Positions 27,204-36,094 of a stretch of 64,000 nucleotides of DNA are shown here, in pieces. How positions within the stretch are numbered: position 1 is the first letter of the stretch; every line of letters starts with the position of its first letter. The stretch comes from Chloroflexota bacterium (lineage in GTDB: Bacteria > Chloroflexota > Dehalococcoidia > Lucifugimonadales > Lucifugimonadaceae). The notes beneath the pieces were generated by a model. That model was given only the letters and a program-made list of their open reading frames with translations, was not told the DNA's origin and ran no database searches. The stretch is taken from assembly GCA_027618835.1 (NCBI GenBank), contig JAQCHZ010000005.1, positions 62,001 to 126,000 of the forward strand, read 5' to 3'. A program made the position numbers and the translations under genes.

Positions 27204-28019
27204 ATGTCGTCACCTCGAAAACTAACCCCACAAGAAGAAGCCCGACTTGCACAGGTGCGTGCAAATTTTCAGGAGCGACGAAAAGTTTCTGAATCGCTGG
27301 AGGGCATCGGCGTTCGAGTTGGGGTCTATTCGGGTAAAGGTGGAGTCGGCAAAACGACCGTTGCCACGAACCTAGCGGTGACGCTTGCTGCGCAGGATAA
27401 CGATGTTGCGCTGTTCGATTGCGATATTGATTGCCCGAACGTGACTCGTGTCCTGAGGATTTCTGAAGGTCCAGTTCAGAACGGTGAAAAGCTCGTTCCA
27501 CCTTCCCGCTTTGGTGTGAAGGTCATGTCAATGGCGTTCTTCCAGGCCAACGAAGACGAAGCTATCGTCTGGCGCGGCCCGATGATTCACAACGCCATCA
27601 ACCAGTTCCTCCACTCGACCGAGTGGGGTGATCCTGACTACATGGTCGTTGATCTTCCTCCCGGAACGTCTGACGCTCCGCTCACGGTCATGCAGACTCT
27701 AAACCTCGACGGATTTGTGATCGTCACTACTCCACACGAGCTTGCCGTTCTCGATGCTAAACGCTCGATCAACATGATCAAGAAGATGAATCTAAAAGTA
27801 TTCGGAGTGGTCGAAAACCTCTCAGGTGGCGTATTCGGCACAGGCGGCGGCAAGGCTCTTGCTGAAGAAATGGAACTGCCGTTCTTGGGCGCCCTCACGA
27901 TGAGTGCCGAATACACGAATTCACGGGGGCCAGCTTCACTAGAATCTGACGAAGTTGCCGCAGAGTTCAAAGTTATTACCGATAACCTGAAGGTTCAGAT
28001 CGAAGCTAGCAAGAAGTAG
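27204..28019 (+). CDS. mrp: Mrp/NBP35 family ATPase
   Basis: YSGKGGVGKTTVATNLAV is the deviant Walker A of the MinD/Mrp class, followed by LFDCDIDCPNV and VVDLPPGTSDAPLT. These proteins carry Fe-S clusters to target proteins. The C-terminal segment reads VVENLSGGVFGTGGGKALAEE. ApbC/Mrp normally has a CPHC pair right after VVENMS; it is absent here, so cluster binding must differ or occur through the upstream DUF59 partner. Length 271 lacks the fused DUF59 domain. Confidence 0.93.
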   Translation: MSSPRKLTPQEEARLAQVRANFQERRKVSESLEGIGVRVGVYSGKGGVGKTTVATNLAVTLAAQDNDVALFDCDIDCPNVTRVLRISEGPVQNGEKLVPPSRFGVKVMSMAFFQANEDEAIVWRGPMIHNAINQFLHSTEWGDPDYMVVDLPPGTSDAPLTVMQTLNLDGFVIVTTPHELAVLDAKRSINMIKKMNLKVFGVVENLSGGVFGTGGGKALAEEMELPFLGALTMSAEYTNSRGPASLESDEVAAEFKVITDNLKVQIEASKK

Positions 28020-28086
28020 CGTTTGGTTTGGGCAGCACTGCTTTTCGCTTTCACTAGCTGAATCATTTAGACAAAAACTGGCCCAC

Positions 28087-28803
28087 TTACCCGGGTATTT
28101 CGACCCGGAATCGAGCGTCACACGACTCGCATTCGTAAGTGCCATCCTCTGTCAGATCGATTCCAGCATCGCCACAGTTCAGACAAATCGACGGCTGACG
28201 ATCGAGAAACACGTGTGTGTACTCTCGCTCTGCAATCGATTCAGCATCGCTGATCTCCGAGCGGTTTAGCCTGTGAAGCACAGGTATCGAAACAGTTGCC
28301 GCAGCCAGCAGTATCGAAATAATTCCCACCAGGCGAAGCATAAAGTCGCCTCTGGGTTCAGCCCAGAGAGCACCAACGATGAGTACCGACAGCACCGCTG
28401 CTAATCCGAAAGCAGAGTTGACGATGTTGCGATATTTTGGCTGCACCATAGCCAACGCTATAAGCGACGCATAGCCAGCCGCCATAGCAAAGGTCAGCAC
28501 ACTCGCTACAAGTCGCCCAAAGTCGCCTGCCTTGAACTCTGTCCATACAAGGACGACCAACATTCCGAACCCAAGCACTGATAGTCCGATACCAACCGTC
28601 GGAACCGGCCCGAGTAACTCTCGTTCCTTTGCAGGGAACATAGCTAGTGACAAAACGCTTGCAGCCGAAACGCTGAGTGATGTCATCAAAACTTTGCCTT
28701 GGAGATCGCCAAATTCACCGGCGAACAACGAAAAGATTCCGAGTGCAGCATTGATTACAACCGACGCGAAAAAAACGGTGAGGGCAAGTTTTCGGGATGA
28801 CAT
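28087..28803 (-). CDS. multi-pass membrane protein with C-terminal zinc ribbon
   Basis: Six hydrophobic segments are visible (e.g. LALTVFFASVVINAALGIF, VGIGLSVLGFGMLVVLVW, LVGIISILLAAATVSI). A cytosolic tail holds ICLNCGDAG and YECESCDARF, two CxxC pairs of a zinc ribbon. I know of no named family with this exact build. ATG 28803 is preferred over TTG 28812. It follows the dehydrogenase gene by about ten bases and is likely cotranscribed. Confidence 0.75.
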   Translation of the reverse strand: MSSRKLALTVFFASVVINAALGIFSLFAGEFGDLQGKVLMTSLSVSAASVLSLAMFPAKERELLGPVPTVGIGLSVLGFGMLVVLVWTEFKAGDFGRLVASVLTFAMAAGYASLIALAMVQPKYRNIVNSAFGLAAVLSVLIVGALWAEPRGDFMLRLVGIISILLAAATVSIPVLHRLNRSEISDAESIAEREYTHVFLDRQPSICLNCGDAGIDLTEDGTYECESCDARFRVEIPG

Positions 28804-28812
28804 ATTTCCCAA

Positions 28813-29688
28813 CTAATCAGCTCTCTTCAACATCCCTGCGATCGAATCTTCTAGCGAACGTGTTTTGTCGACTGAATCGACCCGTTCATGGCCAATCGAT
28901 GAATCAGCGATTGTCTGGAACGTTTCCGAAGCCCCTTCGTGGATTTTGGACGTAGTACCTGCATCTCCGAAAGTAGCAGCTATCTCGTCCATCTCGCCGA
29001 TCCACCTGAATGCCTTAGTAGAAACCGTGTTCAAACTATTCATCCCAGCAAGCGTATCTGGCTGACTCTGCTCCAACTCGCTAATCAGATCTTCGTACAG
29101 ATCTAACGACTTCGCTGTCATCAGCGTCGATGCGTAAAGAGCAGCGGTGCCCTTGGTAAGCGCAGCGTAGACCATTTTGAGTCCCGAAGCATTACCGATT
29201 GGTCCGTCCATTATTGGCACGGAAATTCCCTTGCCGTCTAACTCACCAAGAATCCTAGCGTGCTCACCAGAGGCGTAAAAACGTGGCACTGCTCCAGTAC
29301 GCGGCGATCCGCCAATAATCCCGGCATCTATAAATTTACCGCCGGCAGCAGTTATTACTTCGCCTATCTTCATGCCGGTCGCCGGCGAAACAGCGTTGCA
29401 GTCGGCAACTGCGACTTTAACGTCGGTGCGAACAATTGCTTCGGAAATATTTTGAGCGAACGACAGTGCTTCTGATGGCACGAGTATCGACAGTACGAGA
29501 TCGGATTGGATTACCAGTTCATCAAGCGAGCCAACATCCTCGAATCCCTGTTCAGATGCCCGCCGCTTCGAGTCATCACTTCGACCGTTGAGGGCAGTAA
29601 TAACCCTAAGGCCGTTCTTTTTCAGGACTCCACCGACGCCACTCCCCATGTCTCCGGGGCTCATCACTCCAACGGTTTCTACTGCCAC
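28813..29688 (-). CDS. 6-phosphogluconate/3-hydroxyisobutyrate dehydrogenase-like protein (DUF1932)
   Basis: The N-terminal Rossmann domain begins VETVGVMSPGDMGSGVGGVL and continues LVLSILVPSEAL and DCNAVSPATG. The C-terminal domain (about 185-260) fits DUF1932, seen in dehydrogenases acting on hydroxy acids. The catalytic Lys of the family lies in NASGLKMVYAALTKG. The substrate is unknown. It lies upstream of the membrane protein gene on the minus strand. Confidence 0.82.
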   Translation of the reverse strand: MAVETVGVMSPGDMGSGVGGVLKKNGLRVITALNGRSDDSKRRASEQGFEDVGSLDELVIQSDLVLSILVPSEALSFAQNISEAIVRTDVKVAVADCNAVSPATGMKIGEVITAAGGKFIDAGIIGGSPRTGAVPRFYASGEHARILGELDGKGISVPIMDGPIGNASGLKMVYAALTKGTAALYASTLMTAKSLDLYEDLISELEQSQPDTLAGMNSLNTVSTKAFRWIGEMDEIAATFGDAGTTSKIHEGASETFQTIADSSIGHERVDSVDKTRSLEDSIAGMLKRAD

Positions 29689-29760
29689 TGACTAATCTCC
29701 TATTACTGATGCATACAACGACAGTCTGCCAACTGCCGTCGCAATTGTCATCCTGATAAA

Positions 29761-29800
29761 CGAATAATTCGCCCAGTCGAACCGACTGAGCGAATTATTC
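29761..29800. terminator. long inverted repeat downstream of the SelA-like gene
   Basis: CGAATAATTCGCCCAGTC pairs with GACTGAGCGAATTATTCG with one non-canonical pair across a four-base loop. It lies 21 bases past the stop of the minus-strand SelA-like gene and is followed on that strand by TTTATC, so it is probably its terminator. Confidence 0.6.
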
Positions 29801-29820
29801 GAAATTGATCGAAACTATCG

Positions 29821-30972
29821 CTAGCCCTTCACGGCGGCGGCGATTGCGTTGCCGACCAGTTCAGGCTGGCCATCGCTCAGGCCGAACACATGAATTTCAA
29901 TCTGCGGTGCGTCCAGTGAAACACGGGTCCAAATCGAAGGATCGCCATCTTGAAGCTTCTTGACCAGATCGTCATTGGTGAACCCAACAATGGAAGAATC
30001 GAGGCTCAGAATCACACCGAATGGTTGGTGTCCCATGATGTTGGTGTTGAGCTTTGCACTGACTCCAGGAATGCCCTGAAGCGGCTTCAATATTGCTTGA
30101 GACTGACTCTCGGCAAATGCCAATCGATCTTCGTGATTTATGGTGAGCCAACGATCTACGGCGGCGACAACACCCATGATTTCCTGTCGGTCGATCTTCT
30201 GCGGACGACCGATTCCACGTACCCGCCTGCCTTCGTAGCCCACGAACGAATGTCGACTAATCGCGTCGATAACTTCCTTGGTACCGAGAGCAAATCCCGT
30301 CGAGTGCGGTGCGCCCATGTACTTAGCTGCAATGCACTGGAAATCGGCTCCCATCCTCACGTACTTACCGAAATTCTCTAGAGGAAAGATCTGACCTGCT
30401 GCATCGACTGAAACAGGTTTTCCAGCTGCGTGGGTAATTTCCAGAACCTGTTCCAGAGTTAGAACATTCGGGTCGGTCGGCTTCTGTTCGTAGACAACAT
30501 AGTGAACGGCCGCAGTTCGTTCGTTGATGGCATTTTTGAGGTCTTCCTCAGTCGTACCATTCTCATCGCCAATCTCCACCAGCTTCGCTCCAGCGAGTTC
30601 GAGACACCGGTCGTACCAGTAACGTTGACGTTTCTGAATCAGAATTTCGTTCGGCATCCCAGTCGTGTCGGGTAGTTGTTCGATTTTTGCATCGTCAGTA
30701 CCCGCCATAAATGCCGCAGTAGCAAGTGTTAGTGCCGATCCTGCACCCGACGTAATGTACGCCGCTGGAACATCCAGCATTTCGGCAATCCGGTCGCCTG
30801 CAACCTGTTCTAGTTCCATCAATGGAATGAACGCAGAATCTGCAGCATCCATAGCGGCTTTAACTTCTGGAACAGGAGTAGAACCGCCGAGCAATGTAAC
30901 GCTGCCAGTAGCATTTATTACTGGCTTCGCGCCCATTTCTTTGTAGATCGATCCCCAATCGTTTGTAGTCAT
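29821..30972 (-). CDS. SelA-like PLP enzyme (DgaE/aminotransferase class V type)
   Basis: The 383 residues fold as a SelA-related type I PLP enzyme: GAKPVINATGSVTLLGGS, ITSGAGSALTLAT, SVDAAGQIFP (Asp190) and the PLP lysine Lys217 in CIAAKYMGAPHSTG. Such proteins include D-glucosaminate-6-phosphate ammonia-lyase and related sugar-amine lyases. True SelA is larger and has an N-terminal tRNA-binding domain that is absent here, so it should not be read as selenocysteine synthase. It probably removes ammonia from an amino sugar acid or amino acid. Confidence 0.85.
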   Translation of the reverse strand: MTTNDWGSIYKEMGAKPVINATGSVTLLGGSTPVPEVKAAMDAADSAFIPLMELEQVAGDRIAEMLDVPAAYITSGAGSALTLATAAFMAGTDDAKIEQLPDTTGMPNEILIQKRQRYWYDRCLELAGAKLVEIGDENGTTEEDLKNAINERTAAVHYVVYEQKPTDPNVLTLEQVLEITHAAGKPVSVDAAGQIFPLENFGKYVRMGADFQCIAAKYMGAPHSTGFALGTKEVIDAISRHSFVGYEGRRVRGIGRPQKIDRQEIMGVVAAVDRWLTINHEDRLAFAESQSQAILKPLQGIPGVSAKLNTNIMGHQPFGVILSLDSSIVGFTNDDLVKKLQDGDPSIWTRVSLDAPQIEIHVFGLSDGQPELVGNAIAAAVKG

Positions 30973-31194
30973 GTTTAGTTACGTCCTTCTCAAGCTTGAA
31001 ATCTAGAGTCTCGTAAATTCACAAACGGAGCACATTACGATTCCCTTTTAGGTTGCCGAGCCAATATACCCTTAGTGATCGACACTCGTATCCAGTTCTC
31101 AGCGGATTGATCTCTTTTAGCTAGTTCATATGCCCGCCAGCGAGATATTATTCGCTCCCAATAACTTAACGAGCGCGTACTGGACAAGCGGAAA

Positions 31195-31794
31195 ATGGCA
31201 GACTTCGAAGAAGTTTCAGTGAAATTGCAATCGGGATCGGATATCAAAATCCGTGCTTGGCAAGGACATGAGGATGCTCAGCCTTTGGTGATAGTCGCAC
31301 CGAATAGCTCGGCAGCCGACTGGGAAGATTTCGTTTCGTTCCTCCCCTCTTCACACGCCCCGATTCTGGCAGACGTTTCGTCAAGCCTTGAATTGTTGAT
31401 GCTGATTTGGGAGATAGGCGAGCCGGTTTTGGTTATGGCTCAAGGACAATCAGCTGTAGATACCGCCAGCGGCCTCGTTGCTACAGCCCCCGCGGCTGCA
31501 TCCGGAATCATCGTATGTGACGGTGAAATCAGTCCCGACCAAGCAGACGGCATGCACGATATTTCGACTTTGGTGTTACGAGGTCGACAGGGCAAAACTC
31601 TTTCGCACCCAGCGGCCGTGAAGATGCATGAGTTGTTGGAAAATTCGACGCTGATCGAGCCGGAGAACTGTAGCGACTTCCCTGCGAAGGACAATCCAGA
31701 CGCCGCTGCGTCAGCGATCAAAATGTTCCTAGCCGGTGCCAGCGGCAGTTTCGATGAAGAATCGGAAGCTGACCCGATCGATCCTAAGGCGTAA
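31195..31794 (+). CDS. alpha/beta-hydrolase-like protein, nucleophile lost
   Basis: The 199-residue protein has the early strand pattern LVIVAPNSSAADWEDF and the nucleophile-elbow position VLVMAQGQSAVDTASG. Normal hydrolases read G-x-S-x-G there; this has A-Q-G-Q-S. Later TLVLRGRQGK resembles the strand before the acid residue. It is therefore a degenerate or non-enzymatic member. The C-terminus is acidic (DEESEADPID). It is convergent with the next gene. Confidence 0.5.
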   Translation: MADFEEVSVKLQSGSDIKIRAWQGHEDAQPLVIVAPNSSAADWEDFVSFLPSSHAPILADVSSSLELLMLIWEIGEPVLVMAQGQSAVDTASGLVATAPAAASGIIVCDGEISPDQADGMHDISTLVLRGRQGKTLSHPAAVKMHELLENSTLIEPENCSDFPAKDNPDAAASAIKMFLAGASGSFDEESEADPIDPKA

Positions 31795-31813
31795 TCGTCG
31801 AGTAGTCGGCGAC

Positions 31814-32701
31814 TTACTTCGAAGGCAGTAGTGCAAGTCCGTCAACGCCGACATGATGGCGCTCTACCGTTCCAGCGTCTTTGACTGTGACGTAGATATC
31901 GCCACTTCCCTTTGGACCGAATGCCACGTTAGTAGGTTGATCCCCACCAACATTGATTCTCTCGACAACGTTTCCGTCCGTGTCGATCACGGTCACATCA
32001 CCCTGCCCGACCACGGCGCAGTAGAAGAAACCGTTCTCGCCAACTGCTAGCCCATCGCCGCCTTTGAATCCTGGCGATTGCGAGTGGTCAACAAGATCTG
32101 CAAAATCCTCTCTTGGTCCCAAAGTTCCGTCGTCGTTCCATTCGTATCGGTAGACCAGACCAGTAACGGTAGCCGTTACATAAAGCGCTCTATCTGCGCC
32201 AAACGCTAGACCGTTGGCGAACTGGAGGCCATCATCCAGCAAGGTAGCCGTGCTATCTTCGAGCTCGATTCGAAATAGTTTACCGTCGATTGGAAAGTCG
32301 GTACGACCTTGCTCGCGAGCTTTCACGAACTGCTCGCAGTGAACGCCGGAATCAGTCATGTACAGTGCGCCGTCGGGTCCGAACGCCAGATCGTTCGGAA
32401 ACATGAATTCGATCCCATCACCCGCAGTCATCACGACCTCGCAACTACCGTCCAGTTCGGCCTTCAGTAGTGAAGGTGGGTTCATCGATTCAGCAACCCA
32501 CAGCGAGCCCGACCGATCCTGAACCATGCCATTCGGACGTCCGGTTTTCACGACGATTCGTTTCGATGATCCGTCAGAAGAAATCAGCGACACACAGCCT
32601 GTTTCGGGCGTCATTTCAACAACGCCCCACTCACCCGATGGAAGTAACACCGGACCTTCGGGCTCACCAAGCCCACGATGAAATATCGAATCACAGATCA
32701 C
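31814..32701 (-). CDS. SMP-30/gluconolactonase-family beta-propeller
   Basis: GLGEPEGPVLLPSG carries the metal Glu; GRPNGMV, FPNDLAFGPDG and ANGLAFG are the repeated propeller motifs with Asn/Asp ligands. These enzymes open sugar lactones to aldonic acids. I place the start at GTG 32701, preceded by AAAGGG and giving the usual N-terminus VICDSIFHRGLGEPEG (295 residues). An ATG at 32758 would add 19 residues without family support. Confidence 0.88.
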   Translation of the reverse strand: MICDSIFHRGLGEPEGPVLLPSGEWGVVEMTPETGCVSLISSDGSSKRIVVKTGRPNGMVQDRSGSLWVAESMNPPSLLKAELDGSCEVVMTAGDGIEFMFPNDLAFGPDGALYMTDSGVHCEQFVKAREQGRTDFPIDGKLFRIELEDSTATLLDDGLQFANGLAFGADRALYVTATVTGLVYRYEWNDDGTLGPREDFADLVDHSQSPGFKGGDGLAVGENGFFYCAVVGQGDVTVIDTDGNVVERINVGGDQPTNVAFGPKGSGDIYVTVKDAGTVERHHVGVDGLALLPSK

Positions 32702-33026
32702 GGTTATAGCCCTTTCAAAAAACCTCGAACGCAGCGCAGCGTTCAGGAATGCAAACAATATAGATCAGTTAACAGCAGCACCAGCATCAATAGATCATGG
32801 CTAAAAACCGGAATAGGCAGCTAGCCCAGACCACTTCGATGTTGTACTTTTAATAGGTTGGCTCACGAACAGCCGAGCACCAGCTCAAATTTATTTGTTC
32901 GAATAACCAACATCTAGCACAGTGAGTGTGACGGCAGTCGCGTATCGTAATACGAGACTGGGTCGGCATGCCGATCCGCTGTTTTTCAGCGCAAAACCTA
33001 CCGTTGGACTACAAGGTGATGAATAA

Positions 33027-33692
33027 GTGAAAGTTCTATTTCTACAGGATGTACGTCCTACCGCACGAGCCGGTGACGTAAAAGAAGTCAAACTTGGCTT
33101 CGCACGAAACTTCCTGATCCCAAAAGGCCTAGTCGTTCAAGCTTCCGAGCACGAACTCCGACGAGCTTCAGCTCTTCGAGGACAGGCTGAAGACCGACGA
33201 CTCGTTGAAGCCAAAGAATGGCAAGACGTTGCGGATGCACTCAAGGATCAGAAGGTCCGTATTGACGTGCGAACGGGACCAACTGGCCGTCTTTACGGTT
33301 CTGTTACCAACACGATGATCGCCGCCAAGGTTTCTGAAATGACCGAGCGAGAGATCGATCGAAGGGGAATTCAGATTCCTGCTCCGATCCGCACGGTTGG
33401 TGAATACAAGATTCCAGCTCGATTCGTCGAGGGCGTTACAGCTACTCTAGTTATTGAAGTTGTTGCCGACGATGCCTCCATCGAACTCAACCGCCAGATG
33501 GAAGAAGCTCAGGCCCAGATGACTGAAGAGGACACTAACGTTCTCGACCCGTCATTCGAGGATGTTCTCGCAGCTGCTGAAGCCGAGATCCAGTCTGGCG
33601 CTTCGAACAGTTCAGAGAAATCTGATGACGCTGAAGACGAAGCAGATAAAGACGACGCTGCAGACGACTCGGAAGAGAAGTCCGCAGAGTAA
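33027..33692 (+). CDS. rplI: 50S ribosomal protein L9 with acidic C-terminal extension
   Basis: MKVLFLQDVRPTARAGDVKE and GFARNFLIPKGLV are the L9 N-terminal domain, followed by the long helix and the C-terminal domain to about residue 150. A further 70 residues are strongly acidic (AEAEIQSGASNSSEKSDDA and similar), beyond the normal length of about 148. GTG 33027 is preceded by AAGGTGAT. A clear terminator lies at 33718-33755, so it ends its own transcript before dnaB. Confidence 0.97.
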   Translation: MKVLFLQDVRPTARAGDVKEVKLGFARNFLIPKGLVVQASEHELRRASALRGQAEDRRLVEAKEWQDVADALKDQKVRIDVRTGPTGRLYGSVTNTMIAAKVSEMTEREIDRRGIQIPAPIRTVGEYKIPARFVEGVTATLVIEVVADDASIELNRQMEEAQAQMTEEDTNVLDPSFEDVLAAAEAEIQSGASNSSEKSDDAEDEADKDDAADDSEEKSAE

Positions 33693-33717
33693 TCCTGCCG
33701 TTACCTACTGATTGCAA

Positions 33718-33755
33718 AATCGCCTGGAGCATTGCGCTCCGGGCGATTGTTTTTT
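33718..33755 (+). terminator. Rho-independent terminator after rplI
   Basis: AATCGCCTGGAGC pairs with GCTCCGGGCGATT (one G-U pair) around loop ATTGC, followed by GTTTTTT. The stem is 13 bp. Confidence 0.9.
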
Positions 33756-33796
33756 AACAACCGGATTGACATTCAAATTCTGAGGCTGAACTAGGT

Positions 33797-33816
33797 TGTG
33801 GATAAGATGTGGATAT
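33797..33816 (+). promoter_or_regulatory. two adjacent DnaA boxes upstream of dnaB
   Basis: TGTGGATAA (33797-33805) is the exact complement of the DnaA box TTATCCACA, and TGTGGATAT (33808-33816) differs by one base. They lie in the same orientation about 140 bases before the dnaB start. They could let DnaA control the loader operon. Confidence 0.5.
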
Positions 33817-33953
33817 CTTTGAGGCGATATAGGACGATTTGACAAGTGTTTGGGCTTCTTTTCCCAGTCCTATTGACTGTATATTCCACTCTCACTTTGT
33901 CAGTTTCCCGGAGATTTATAGGCAGCCACTACGGCAGCTACAACCGTTACTAA

Positions 33954-35366
33954 ATGCAAGCAGACCGTCTTCCACCACATGATTTACACGCCGAGGAATC
34001 CGTCCTAGGATCGATCCTTATCGACGGCATGACGATCACCCAGATCGCTGGCTATCTTTCGGCCGACGATTTCTATCGAGAGATCAACAGCCAAACGTTC
34101 GAGGTCTGCTACGACCTCTTCCAACGCGACGAAGCGATCAACCAAGTAACTGTCACCCACGAACTCGATAATAAAGAGCTTCTGGAATCGGTCGGCGGTG
34201 CCTCCTATCTCTCGCACCTAGTCGAAGTAACGCCAACATCGGTTCACATCGAGCATTACGCCAATCTGGTGCATCGCACCGCCACGATGCGCCGACTCAT
34301 CGCAGCTGCCGCTGAAATCGCCGTCATTGGCTATAACGATGATCCAGACGTTAACGTCGCTCTTTCGGCCGCCGAAGACGCTCTATTTAGCATCAGACAA
34401 GGCTCCCAGAGCCGTGATTTCGTTCCGCTAGCCGATTCACTCACCCCTTATCTCGAAGAATCTTCCCCGTTAGACCAAGTCGACGGCGAACAAAACACAT
34501 CGCCAATCGTCACCGGTTACAAGCGCCTCGACGAACTCCTAGTTGGTGGACTCCAACGATCCGACATGGTGGTGCTTGCGGCTCGACCTTCTGTTGGGAA
34601 ATCGATGATGGGTCTCAACTTCACTTTGAGTGCCGCAAAGGCGGGGTTTAAAGTAGGCATCTTCTCTCTCGAAATGGGTCGTGACCAGATCGCAATGCGA
34701 TTATTGGCTGCCCAGTCGCGGGTAAACATGCAGCAGATTCGAAACAGGATTCAGTCGCCGAGCGAAGAAGACCAGGTCATCAACTCGATCGGTCTGCTTT
34801 CTGACCTGACGATCTACGTTGACGACACCCCGTTCCAGACCGTCGCCGAAATGCGCGGTAAGGCACGACGTCTACAAATGACTCACGGTCTCGACCTTTT
34901 GATCGTCGACTATATGCAGCTCATCAACGGCGGATCCACGGGCGGGCGCGAAGGCAACCGTGCACAAGAGGTCTCCGAGATTTCGAGGCAGATGAAAGGA
35001 ATGGCGCGCGATCTGCACATTCCGGTCGTCGCCATCTCACAGCTAAGTCGAGCTGTTGAACACCGCACCTCTCACCGACCAATGCTTTCCGACCTTCGAG
35101 AATCGGGTTCGATTGAACAAGACGCCGACGTCGTAATGTTTATCCACAGGGAAGACAAGTTCATCACTGAAGAAGAATGGAATAAGGCTAATCCGACCCA
35201 GCCGTTTCCCCGCGACCGCGCTTTATTAATTATCGCTAAACACCGAAACGGTCCAACTGACGAAGTCGAAATGCGAGTCAAAGATTCAGTCGGTGTGTTC
35301 GAAGAACTGTCGTTCGCCCCACAAAGCTCTCAGACTTACGCACCTAGGTCAGGAGCAGTTCGGTGA
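33954..35366 (+). CDS. dnaB: replicative DNA helicase DnaB
   Basis: The N-terminal DnaB domain (PPHDLHAEESVLGSIL) and RecA-like core with ARPSVGKS (210-217), VGIFSLEM, LLIVDYMQL and AISQLSRAVE are complete at 470 residues. It unwinds DNA at the replication fork as a hexamer. It heads a run of overlapping genes for helicase loading; its TGA overlaps the GTG of the DnaD-like gene. Confidence 0.97.
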   Translation: MQADRLPPHDLHAEESVLGSILIDGMTITQIAGYLSADDFYREINSQTFEVCYDLFQRDEAINQVTVTHELDNKELLESVGGASYLSHLVEVTPTSVHIEHYANLVHRTATMRRLIAAAAEIAVIGYNDDPDVNVALSAAEDALFSIRQGSQSRDFVPLADSLTPYLEESSPLDQVDGEQNTSPIVTGYKRLDELLVGGLQRSDMVVLAARPSVGKSMMGLNFTLSAAKAGFKVGIFSLEMGRDQIAMRLLAAQSRVNMQQIRNRIQSPSEEDQVINSIGLLSDLTIYVDDTPFQTVAEMRGKARRLQMTHGLDLLIVDYMQLINGGSTGGREGNRAQEVSEISRQMKGMARDLHIPVVAISQLSRAVEHRTSHRPMLSDLRESGSIEQDADVVMFIHREDKFITEEEWNKANPTQPFPRDRALLIIAKHRNGPTDEVEMRVKDSVGVFEELSFAPQSSQTYAPRSGAVR

Positions 35367-36094
35367 AGAACGGATTCCCGCGCGGGGTTCAGTTCACACC
35401 AGTACCCGATCCACTCTTAGCGTCGCTTTTAGAAGAAATCGATTCGCTGGACGAACTGAAGGTGGTACTGCGAGCAATTCATGGATTGCACAAGCTTCGC
35501 AAAGTACCAGCGTCGATAGGCTTTGACGATTTGTTGTCTGACAGGACAGTAGCATCGATGCTCAAATCCTCAGGAACGCAGCTTGAAGAGATTGTTGAAC
35601 AAACGGTAAATTCAGCAGTCGAACGAGGAATATTACTAGTTGTCAATGAAGGAAACGGGCAAAGACGAATACTGTTAAACACGGAACCGGTACGAAGAGC
35701 GCTTATTCGTCAGGGCGTCGACCCAACGATCGAAGCACGCAAACCTGCTGAAACATGGGCGGACACTGAATCTGCAAAGCCGAAGCAAGATGCGGTAACG
35801 TTCTACGAACAGAACATAGCTTCCGTAACGCCAATAGTTGCTGAAAACATTCACGCAGCGCTAGAGCAGCACCCCGAAGATGAGGTGGTTCTGGCAATTC
35901 GATACGCAGCTGAAGCAAATGCCCGCAGTTGGAACTATATAGCCGCTATTCTTCGCCGGTGGGCGATAGAAGGAAGACCCGAGGAGCTTGACGATGGATC
36001 GGATGGAACCACTGAACGAGATCTTCAAGAGGATCGGTCAGACCAGTTCTACGAGGAATACCTCAAGCGACAACGAGCTCGAGGAGCCAACTAG
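35363..36094 (+). CDS. DnaD-domain replication protein
   Basis: Residues about 145-205 form a DnaD/DnaB-like C-terminal domain: FYEQNIASVTPIVAENI, ANARSWNYIAAILRRW. The N-terminal part (about 5-120) is a winged-helix-like region. In Bacillus, DnaD remodels the origin and helps bring DnaI-DnaB; position between dnaB and a DnaC-like gene strongly suggests the same job. GTG 35363 overlaps the dnaB stop by four bases. Its 3' end overlaps the next gene by 101 bases. Confidence 0.9.
   Translation: MKNGFPRGVQFTPVPDPLLASLLEEIDSLDELKVVLRAIHGLHKLRKVPASIGFDDLLSDRTVASMLKSSGTQLEEIVEQTVNSAVERGILLVVNEGNGQRRILLNTEPVRRALIRQGVDPTIEARKPAETWADTESAKPKQDAVTFYEQNIASVTPIVAENIHAALEQHPEDEVVLAIRYAAEANARSWNYIAAILRRWAIEGRPEELDDGSDGTTERDLQEDRSDQFYEEYLKRQRARGAN

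Noticed and set aside
29821-30972. SelA-like enzyme as proof of selenocysteine synthesis
   Set aside because: It lacks the N-terminal tRNA-binding domain of true SelA and is short. The SelA-like group includes sugar-amine lyases, so it gives no support to the selenoprotein idea.
33797-33816. Replication origin at the DnaA boxes
   Set aside because: Only two boxes, no AT-rich unwinding stretch or box cluster, and no dnaA/dnaN next to it. A regulatory site is more likely.
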